A stretch of 7,846 nucleotides of DNA from positions 1-7,846 of the forward strand of contig JAITBR010000010.1 in NCBI GenBank assembly GCA_031283485.1, in the 5' to 3' direction. The stretch's first letter is position 1. Each line of letters starts with the position of its first letter. Both the position numbers and the translations under genes were made by a program. Below, piece after piece: positions 1 to 4,430 of the stretch. This DNA comes from Puniceicoccales bacterium (GTDB taxonomy: Bacteria > Verrucomicrobiota > Verrucomicrobiae > Opitutales > LL51). The notes under the pieces were generated by a model, which made no database searches, was not told the DNA's origin, and saw only the letters and a program-made list of their open reading frames with translations.

Positions 1-70
1 GATTCGCGGCAAGTAGCTGGTCCATCACCAAGCGCCTAACTTCTGCTTTGGATAATTTTTGATCACTCAT
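1..70 (-). CDS. N-terminal fragment of an unidentified protein (runs off the left edge)
   Basis: An ATG at 70-68 on the minus strand opens a frame with no stop before the window edge. It gives 23 residues, beginning MSDQKLSKAEVRRLVMDQLL and ending AAN. The segment is hydrophilic and predicted helical, with no signal peptide or membrane segment, so the product is probably cytoplasmic. A weak AGG lies about 8 nt upstream of the start. The gene is divergent from the barrel gene at 303 and has its own upstream intergenic stretch, which supports a real gene start. Too little is present to name a family. Confidence 0.5.
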   Translation of the reverse strand, partial: MSDQKLSKAEVRRLVMDQLLAAN

Positions 71-134
71 TGTCGTGCCTAGAAATTTTTATGTCACAAT
101 GATAGTGAAATTTTTCATGCCGCGAAGCACACGG

Positions 135-179
135 TTGGCTGCGTTGGTTGCGTTTGATCCGTTTGATGCGTTGGCTAAA
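135..179 (+). repeat. Degenerate 9-bp tandem repeat (five units)
   Basis: Five consecutive 9-mers are visible: TTGGCTGCG, TTGGTTGCG, TTTGATCCG, TTTGATGCG and TTGGCTAAA. They lie between the divergent genes starting at 70 and 303. The common pattern is TTKGNTSCG, with the last unit diverged at its end. The period is three codons, and the array falls inside a small open frame (117-188). The rest of the 71-302 intergenic stretch holds only a candidate promoter near 236-264 and a 9-bp direct repeat near 82-115. The array's function is unknown. Confidence 0.5.
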
Positions 180-235
180 TTTTATTAACGGAACACGTAA
201 AGATTAGATTGTAAAATTTTTCCAATGGAAAAGCC

Positions 236-264
236 TTGACGTACAAATCTCCGATTTTTACAGT
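236..264 (+). promoter_or_regulatory. Candidate sigma-70-type promoter for the beta-barrel gene
   Basis: TTGACG (236-241; 5 of 6 to the -35 consensus) is followed after 17 bp by TACAGT (259-264; 4 of 6 to the -10 consensus). Transcription would start near 271, leaving a leader of about 30 nt before the ATG at 303. No good Shine-Dalgarno sequence lies in the expected position; GGGAAG at 274-279 is too far away. The call rests on consensus matching and position only. Confidence 0.4.
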
Positions 265-302
265 TTTCCAGATGGGAAGTAAATTTAAGCCAATGCGTCG
301 AT

Positions 303-1313
303 ATGAAAAAATTCAAAATTCTGCTGCATTTACTTGTTTTCACTGCATTACCATTCAATGGGCAGGCCATTGCAGCGTTTAGAAATCCATTCTTCGAAAA
401 CGTCAGAATAACTAGAGGAAATGCCGATGCAGCAGGACGCATAATAATCGGACGCATAGATAGTGCGCTGAACGAACCCAATTTACACATAAAACACATC
501 TGGGCAGATGGCGCATATGCCAATCATTACCAAACGGCGAAGCAAGGTTTAGGCTACAAGGCCGATGCGTTTTTCGCCGGTGCTGGCGTCGATTACAGAT
601 GCTCAAGCTTACTATCATTCTTGGACCGGTGTGTCATCGGTCTATTTGCGTTTTATGCGAATACTTCCATGTCCTACGAAGGCAGTGAATCGCTGAAGGG
701 CGATAAGGGTAAACATGACTCATTTATTCTCGGATTTTACTCAGGATACGCCATCGGCAGATGGACAATTTTTTCATCATCGCTATTTACTTTCACTAAG
801 CACGGTGACAGCCTGTCTGTGCATTCTGGAGGGGACCTATCTGGCCCCCTGGGGAAGGTTGAGCTCCATTCATTTTGCGGCAATTCTTCCCACAGTAATC
901 TCGGAATTTCATACGAAGCTCCCTGCAAAAAAATGACCATCGAACCAATGGTATTTCTAAACTATGAAACGATCATACAAAAAAAGCACAGTAGCGGAAC
1001 TGTGCAAATTACAAAGCAGGATGCAAAGTATCTGCAAATGATTCTTGGTGTCAAGCTGGGGGCACCTCTCCAAGTTGGCCTACGCCAATTAAAACCATAC
1101 CTGTTTGCTGGAATGGCGCAAGATGTGTACAGGCACGGCAATGTTTCGGCAGCTCATACCCTGTTCGAAGGGAAACGTAATTTTGCTGTAGTTGAAGCTG
1201 GCTTGTCTGCACTCGTTAGCAATTTCCTGAGTGTCAACATGGCATACCGAGGCAATTATTCTAAACACACACAAGTTAGCGCTTTTACAACCGAGGTAAG
1301 CTATAAATTTTAG
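303..1313 (+). CDS. Autotransporter-type outer-membrane beta-barrel protein with almost no passenger
   Basis: The 336-residue protein begins with a Sec signal peptide: KK at the N-terminus, a hydrophobic core at about 5-18, and a likely cleavage at AIA|A near residue 24. A linker of about 40 residues follows. From about residue 65 to the end come alternating aromatic/hydrophobic strands in the style of the autotransporter beta-domain: IWADGAYANHY, then FFAGAGVDYR (90-99), FILGFYSGYAIGRWTI (141-156), LKPYLFAGMAQDV (263-275), and a C-terminal strand ending EVSYKF. A terminal phenylalanine on an amphipathic strand is the usual BAM-recognition signature. The barrel is about 270 residues, the normal size for that domain, but the passenger expected of a classical autotransporter is absent. 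Four cysteines (100, 110, 192, 208) are unusual for a barrel. It is probably an outer-membrane protein of unknown role. A generic porin-like barrel is the alternative. It appears monocistronic and converges on the protease gene. Confidence 0.7.
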   Translation: MKKFKILLHLLVFTALPFNGQAIAAFRNPFFENVRITRGNADAAGRIIIGRIDSALNEPNLHIKHIWADGAYANHYQTAKQGLGYKADAFFAGAGVDYRCSSLLSFLDRCVIGLFAFYANTSMSYEGSESLKGDKGKHDSFILGFYSGYAIGRWTIFSSSLFTFTKHGDSLSVHSGGDLSGPLGKVELHSFCGNSSHSNLGISYEAPCKKMTIEPMVFLNYETIIQKKHSSGTVQITKQDAKYLQMILGVKLGAPLQVGLRQLKPYLFAGMAQDVYRHGNVSAAHTLFEGKRNFAVVEAGLSALVSNFLSVNMAYRGNYSKHTQVSAFTTEVSYKF

Positions 1314-1435
1314 CCATAAGATTTTCCAATGCCACACTTTGTCGATTTCACACAAAGATAAGTAACACAAATATTTAAAATATGAAAAAGCGCTCACCTT
1401 TCTCCGTTGCCTAGGAAATGAAATATTACACTACA

Positions 1436-1449
1436 CCTTCTTTAGAAGG
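1436..1449. repeat. 14-bp inverted repeat at the site-2 protease stop codon
   Basis: CCTTCTTTAGAAGG is a perfect inverted repeat of two 6-bp arms around TT, and it contains the minus-strand TAA stop (1444-1442). As RNA it could fold as a 5-bp stem with a 4-nt loop. It has no U-run on either strand, so it is at best a weak or factor-dependent 3'-end signal. The remaining convergent gap (1314-1441) holds only AT-rich minor dyads. Confidence 0.25.
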
Positions 1450-2104
1450 GAAGCAAAGCACCATACGAAATACTAAACAGGTGGCATGCCACGGAAGCAA
1501 TTAACCCAAAAGTTTTTGCCATACACATAAACAAAACGGATCGAAATACGGGAATATTTACTAAAATTAGCAAAATAAAAAACCCCCACCGCGCCAGAGA
1601 GAAAAACAGTTCATCTGAAATTTCGAGAAATATTTTCAACGAATATGCTCCATCTAGGGGAGGGATGGGGATAAGATTGAATATAAACAAAGCAACATTT
1701 AGCCAGGTTATTGAAGCGAACAAAGATCCAATATTGCCACCAAAACTCTTCACCAAACATGCGCCAATCAGAGCCGAAAATGTTGCCAAAATCAAATTAG
1801 AAAACGGGCCAGCCAAACTCACCATTAACTCACACCATTTTCTATATCGAAAATGGTTCGCATTAATTGGAACCGCTTTTGCCCACCCAAAAATTACGAA
1901 ATTTGGCATCAATAGTATCATAGACAGCGGTACAACAATGGTACCGATTAGGTCGATGTGAGCAAGTGGGTTTAGAGTTAACCTGCCGAATGTAGCCGGA
2001 GTCGGATCTCCCAGTTTATTGGCAACGTACCCATGGGCCCACTCGTGTACACTCAAACTTATTACAAGGATAAGATATACGATGAGACCGGGAACGATTG
2101 GCAT
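1442..2104 (-). CDS. Site-2 protease family (M50) intramembrane zinc metalloprotease
   Basis: The 220-residue, very hydrophobic protein has the hallmarks of peptidase family M50. HEWAH (20-24) in the first membrane segment is the HExxH zinc/catalytic motif. NPLAHID (45-51), FGWAKAVPI (72-80), SLAGP (96-100) and NLIPIPPLDG (143-152) follow, with Asp151 as the third zinc ligand. Family members cut membrane-embedded substrates such as anti-sigma factors inside the bilayer. This is the short form without a PDZ domain, so it is not an RseP/RasP orthologue and its substrate cannot be inferred. The ATG at 2104 has a good ribosome binding site, AGTAGG (2116-2111), 6 nt upstream. That site contains the TAG stop of the preceding DUF4013 gene, implying translational coupling. 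All catalytic residues are present. Confidence 0.93.
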   Translation of the reverse strand: MPIVPGLIVYLILVISLSVHEWAHGYVANKLGDPTPATFGRLTLNPLAHIDLIGTIVVPLSMILLMPNFVIFGWAKAVPINANHFRYRKWCELMVSLAGPFSNLILATFSALIGACLVKSFGGNIGSLFASITWLNVALFIFNLIPIPPLDGAYSLKIFLEISDELFFSLARWGFFILLILVNIPVFRSVLFMCMAKTFGLIASVACHLFSISYGALLPF

Positions 2105-2111
2105 AGTTGAC

Positions 2112-2714
2112 CTACTTTCTAACGATTTTCAAGTTACGCATGAACGCAATTACAAAAATTAAACCAAAAAATATTGGCGCACCTAACATTGCCATCGGAA
2201 GCAACTGCCTACTCAATGCGAGTAAACCCAGAAATAAAAACGAGGGAATACCCACGCATTTGTATGCGTTAATGGCCTTCACAAACATCGACCATATGGT
2301 TCTCATCGAGGCCAATTCACGGACATTCTCAGTGTGTAACATTGCGTATACACCCGCCGGAGTCCCAATTAGTAAACCGCAGTATGCCAGCAGAAGTCGC
2401 ATGGAATAGCTTATCCAGAATAATCCCGATCCAACCGCGTACCCAATAGCGACCGGTCCCCCAAGAAATGTCAGCAAAAAAACCACAGCATTGAATCCGA
2501 TCAATAGATTTTGCCTTAAATTTTGCACCGACAAATCCCAACCCGGTAATATGAAATCAACATTGGAATTATTTTCCCTAATGGCGCGACTAATATAACC
2601 AAACGCCAGTGTGTTGACAAATGGGACAGCCGCTATGAAAACTCCGATGAGCATTTTCAACCAAAAATTTGGCTGCCTGGTTAACTCTTTGCAACTGGAT
2701 TCGAAACTTTTCAT
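2112..2714 (-). CDS. DUF4013-like multi-pass membrane protein
   Basis: The 200-residue integral membrane protein has about four to five hydrophobic segments (roughly 20-43, 66-98, 103-123, 155-169, 172-192). The N-terminal stretch has a Trp-Leu-Lys entry into the first membrane segment, PFVNTLAFGYISRAIRE (31-47), and then an LPGWD motif (56-60). This is the pattern of DUF4013, a membrane family of unknown function that usually reads 'G Y ... R ... LPEWDD'. The start at 2714 is supported by AAGGTG (2726-2721) 6 nt upstream. The site-2 protease starts 7 nt after the stop, so the two are almost certainly cotranscribed. A role alongside the protease (partner, substrate or scaffold) is only an inference from position. 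Confidence 0.7.
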   Translation of the reverse strand: MKSFESSCKELTRQPNFWLKMLIGVFIAAVPFVNTLAFGYISRAIRENNSNVDFILPGWDLSVQNLRQNLLIGFNAVVFLLTFLGGPVAIGYAVGSGLFWISYSMRLLLAYCGLLIGTPAGVYAMLHTENVRELASMRTIWSMFVKAINAYKCVGIPSFLFLGLLALSRQLLPMAMLGAPIFFGLIFVIAFMRNLKIVRK

Positions 2715-2720
2715 GGCTTA

Positions 2721-2726
2721 CACCTT
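2721..2726 (-). promoter_or_regulatory. Shine-Dalgarno site fixing the DUF4013 gene start
   Basis: AAGGTG on the minus strand lies 6 nt ahead of the ATG at 2714. It is one of only two clear ribosome binding sites in the window. The other, AGTAGG at 2116-2111, precedes the protease gene. The plus-strand genes rely on coupling or have no visible site. Confidence 0.65.
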
Positions 2727-2732
2727 AAATAA

Positions 2733-2750
2733 TGGCGAACATGTTTGCCA
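2733..2750. promoter_or_regulatory. 18-bp near-palindrome, candidate operator of the DUF4013-protease operon
   Basis: TGGCGAACATGTTTGCCA is an 18-bp palindrome with a single imperfect pair (G2737/T2746). It is centred about 27 bp upstream of the DUF4013 start. The half-site TGCCAA (2746-2751) recurs 9 bp away at 2755-2760. A possible minus-strand -10, TAAAAT (2773-2768), lies just upstream with no good -35. The element could therefore be an operator or, if transcribed, a leader hairpin. The regulator is unknown. Confidence 0.4.
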
Positions 2751-2791
2751 AACCTGCCAATTACGCAATTTTAAAATCTGCAAAACTTAAA

Positions 2792-2830
2792 GAAGGATTG
2801 ACATAAATCTTCCGCAATATACAATCCTTC
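2792..2830. repeat. Perfect 9-bp inverted repeat bracketing the pseudopilin promoter
   Basis: GAAGGATTG (2792-2800) and CAATCCTTC (2822-2830) are exact reverse complements separated by 21 bp, about 30 bp centre to centre. The left arm contains the TTG of the -35 element and the right arm contains the CAAT of the -10 element. A dimeric regulator bound to both arms would block RNA polymerase. The right arm ends 2 nt before the ATG at 2833. Confidence 0.55.
2798..2825 (+). promoter_or_regulatory. Strong sigma-70-type promoter of the pseudopilin operon, predicting a leaderless mRNA
   Basis: TTGACA (2798-2803, perfect -35) and TACAAT (2820-2825, 5 of 6 to the -10 consensus) are separated by 16 bp. 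The ATG at 2833 is only 7 nt beyond the -10, where transcription would be expected to begin, and no Shine-Dalgarno sequence fits. The first gene is therefore probably translated from a leaderless or nearly leaderless transcript. Confidence 0.7.
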
Positions 2831-2832
2831 CC

Positions 2833-3288
2833 ATGGAAAATGTAAGTTTTGGGAAACGCAGCTTCGGATTTTCTTCGGTCGGAGTTTTATGTGCCCTTGG
2901 GATAATGCTCGTCCTGTTCGTTGTCTTTTTCAGGACATACACATATCGCGACAATGACATCAAACATCAGATTGCCTGCGAAGAGTTATCTCTTCTAAAT
3001 TGCGCACTGGAATACTATCGCACATCCTGTGGCGAATACCCACCGGGGAATCAACCATCCGTAGATCAAAATGCCGCATCAATGTACGATACTTTGGCGA
3101 AAATTTCAAAAAACTTTCTCGCCGGGCACGAATGGAAGCTTTCATCGAATAAGATACTTGACCCGTGGGGGCGTCCATACATATACAAATACTCCGGCAA
3201 ACCCGGTGACAATTACGTATTATTTTCCATGGGACCAAATGGTTACATTGACGAATGTGAATTAATAGATGACATTTACAGCAGATGA
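2833..3288 (+). CDS. GspG-like pseudopilin with a non-canonical N-terminus
   Basis: The 151-residue protein has a short basic N-terminus (KRSFG, 8-12), one long hydrophobic helix (about 13-34) and a periplasmic domain. ALEYYRTSCGEYPP (58-71) and DPWGRPYIYKYSGKPGDNY (110-128), followed by FSMGPNG (131-137), are the signature of the T2SS major pseudopilin GspG C-terminal domain. The acidic tail (IDECELIDD) sits where GspG binds calcium. The Gly12|Phe13 junction looks like a prepilin peptidase site, but position +5 is Gly17 instead of the nearly invariant glutamate, which is unexpected for a major pseudopilin. It is first in the operon, directly under the promoter, and its stop overlaps the next start (ATGA). 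A divergent minor pseudopilin that keeps the GspG fold is the likely reading. Confidence 0.75.
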   Translation: MENVSFGKRSFGFSSVGVLCALGIMLVLFVVFFRTYTYRDNDIKHQIACEELSLLNCALEYYRTSCGEYPPGNQPSVDQNAASMYDTLAKISKNFLAGHEWKLSSNKILDPWGRPYIYKYSGKPGDNYVLFSMGPNGYIDECELIDDIYSR

Positions 3289-3884
3289 ATAAAAATCTTC
3301 GCGCATTCGGCTTGATCGGCGTCTTTGTAATCGTACTCATAATTGGAGCGCTAACCAGTATGGTGTTCATGGGAATCACATCGCACCGCAATGCCGTACT
3401 GACCGCACGCACGCGAGTCCAATTTATGCAGTATGAATCCGCTTTGAAGGCGTATTGCAAGGAATACGGCGAAATGCCCCCGTTTATCGGTCAAGAGGAA
3501 ATATTTTGGTTAGATTGCGACGGCAATTCTGAGCTTTTAATTAAGGCGCTATCAGGCCGTAATCCCGACGGAAGCCAACTTTCCGAGCAAGATAAGGAAT
3601 ACCTCAATCCACTTTCAAAAAGATTTTATACCTTTACCGATAGAGATTTTTTCAGGAGGGAAGACGAGAGTGTCGATCGATCGCAATTGGCGGATGCGTT
3701 CAACAATAGGAGCATATGCATCATCATAGAAAGCATCCTTGATAATGATACAGAAATTCCAAAATCGGTCCTACCTCGAGTAATTCAAAAGCAGATCATT
3801 GATAGTTCTTTGAATGCGCAAATCGTAATTTTTTCCGTCGATGAGCAGCACAAAACCGCCGTCGCAACTTGGCTGAAAAAATGA
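3285..3884 (+). CDS. Pilin-like membrane-anchored protein lacking the prepilin glutamate
   Basis: The 199-residue protein has an N-terminal hydrophobic helix (about 8-30) directly after NKNLRAFG. The following ARTRVQFMQYESALKAYCKEYGEMPP (41-66) is the amphipathic helix and 'Y.EYG..P' turn typical of pseudopilins. NPDGSQ and LNPLSKRFY (108-115) resemble the variable region of such proteins. The possible cleavage at Gly9|Leu10 has no glutamate at +5, so it may be unprocessed. No specific Gsp letter can be assigned. It starts inside the stop of the GspG-like gene (ATGA at 3285-3288) and shares an ATGA with the next gene. No ribosome binding site is visible, so translation is probably coupled. 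Assignment to the pilin family rests on architecture and context. Confidence 0.6.
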   Translation: MNKNLRAFGLIGVFVIVLIIGALTSMVFMGITSHRNAVLTARTRVQFMQYESALKAYCKEYGEMPPFIGQEEIFWLDCDGNSELLIKALSGRNPDGSQLSEQDKEYLNPLSKRFYTFTDRDFFRREDESVDRSQLADAFNNRSICIIIESILDNDTEIPKSVLPRVIQKQIIDSSLNAQIVIFSVDEQHKTAVATWLKK

Positions 3885-4375
3885 AAAATTTGAAAGCTGG
3901 ATTTTCGCTACTTGAAGTCGTTTTAACAATCGGAATTTTTGCTTTAGCTACTACCTTATTCACCGGATGGGTCGGAACTCAAGCCACTGCCGAATCCAGA
4001 AATCAGGACCTCGTCGAAAGCACGGAAATCATTGACGATTTTTGTACATTCATCGAAATAAGTTCATTCGACGACATAAAAGCATTGGCAAATGCACATT
4101 CTACCCTTTACGTGACACAAGAAGAGGAGGACGGCATACTCTACAGAAAATTTGTCCCAAACAGCAATTTGAAACCGGTTGACAGCGTTAATCAACTTGG
4201 TTTTGCTGTAGAAATTGAATCGCTGAAACCTCTATTTGCCGACGAAAATTCCGCATCTAGGTTCTACATTCCACTGGCGTGCAAGCTGTTTAAAATCGGT
4301 CAAAATTCTAACGTTCGGGTCCAAAATAGCATCGATGAAAAATTTTTCACATTCATTGCTGTAAAAAATTATTAA
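3881..4375 (+). CDS. Prepilin-type N-terminal cleavage/methylation domain protein (minor pseudopilin)
   Basis: The 164-residue protein begins MKNLKAGFSLLEVVLTIGIF, a textbook type III signal. Prepilin peptidase should cut at Gly7|Phe8, and Glu12 is the +5 glutamate needed for N-methylation and filament assembly. The hydrophobic helix runs from about 8 to 30. The rest is acidic with no recognisable domain, so the GspI/GspJ/PilV type cannot be fixed. I chose the ATG at 3881 over an upstream in-frame TTG at 3869: it gives the usual short basic leader and recreates the 4-nt ATGA overlap seen at the previous junction. The gene is last of the pilin trio, 55 nt before the likely valS start. Confidence 0.85.
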   Translation: MKNLKAGFSLLEVVLTIGIFALATTLFTGWVGTQATAESRNQDLVESTEIIDDFCTFIEISSFDDIKALANAHSTLYVTQEEEDGILYRKFVPNSNLKPVDSVNQLGFAVEIESLKPLFADENSASRFYIPLACKLFKIGQNSNVRVQNSIDEKFFTFIAVKNY

Positions 4376-4430
4376 ATGTATTCCGTTGGACTCGACTTTT
4401 ACCGATAAATATGCTCAGTTATCGCCCAGA

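Noticed and set aside
185..523. 112-codon minus-strand frame across the barrel gene start
   Set aside because: It is antisense to the signal peptide and linker of a convincing outer-membrane protein and shows no domain.
1337..1357. CTTTGT...ACAAAG stem as a terminator of the barrel gene
   Set aside because: It is only 6 AT-rich base pairs with a 9-nt loop and no following T-run. The nearby ATATTT-A-AAATAT (1371-1383) is equally weak.
2733..2750. Reading the palindrome as a LexA/SOS box because it contains GAACATGTTT
   Set aside because: The half-site spacing (GAAC-N2-GTTT) fits neither the GAAC-N4-GTTC type nor other LexA boxes I know, and neither gene is an SOS gene.
2960..3460. 166-codon minus-strand frame opposite the first two pilin genes
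   Set aside because: It is a mirror of well-supported coding sequence with GspG motifs on the plus strand. Its composition (many Cys, Arg and His) is typical of antisense translation.
3869..3880. TTG start giving four extra residues for the third pilin
   Set aside because: The ATG at 3881 gives a normal type III leader and the ATGA overlap used at the previous junction.
4376..4408. 10-codon ORF upstream of valS as an attenuation leader peptide
   Set aside because: It contains only one valine codon, has no ribosome binding site and is followed by no terminator hairpin. No T-box-like structure was seen.
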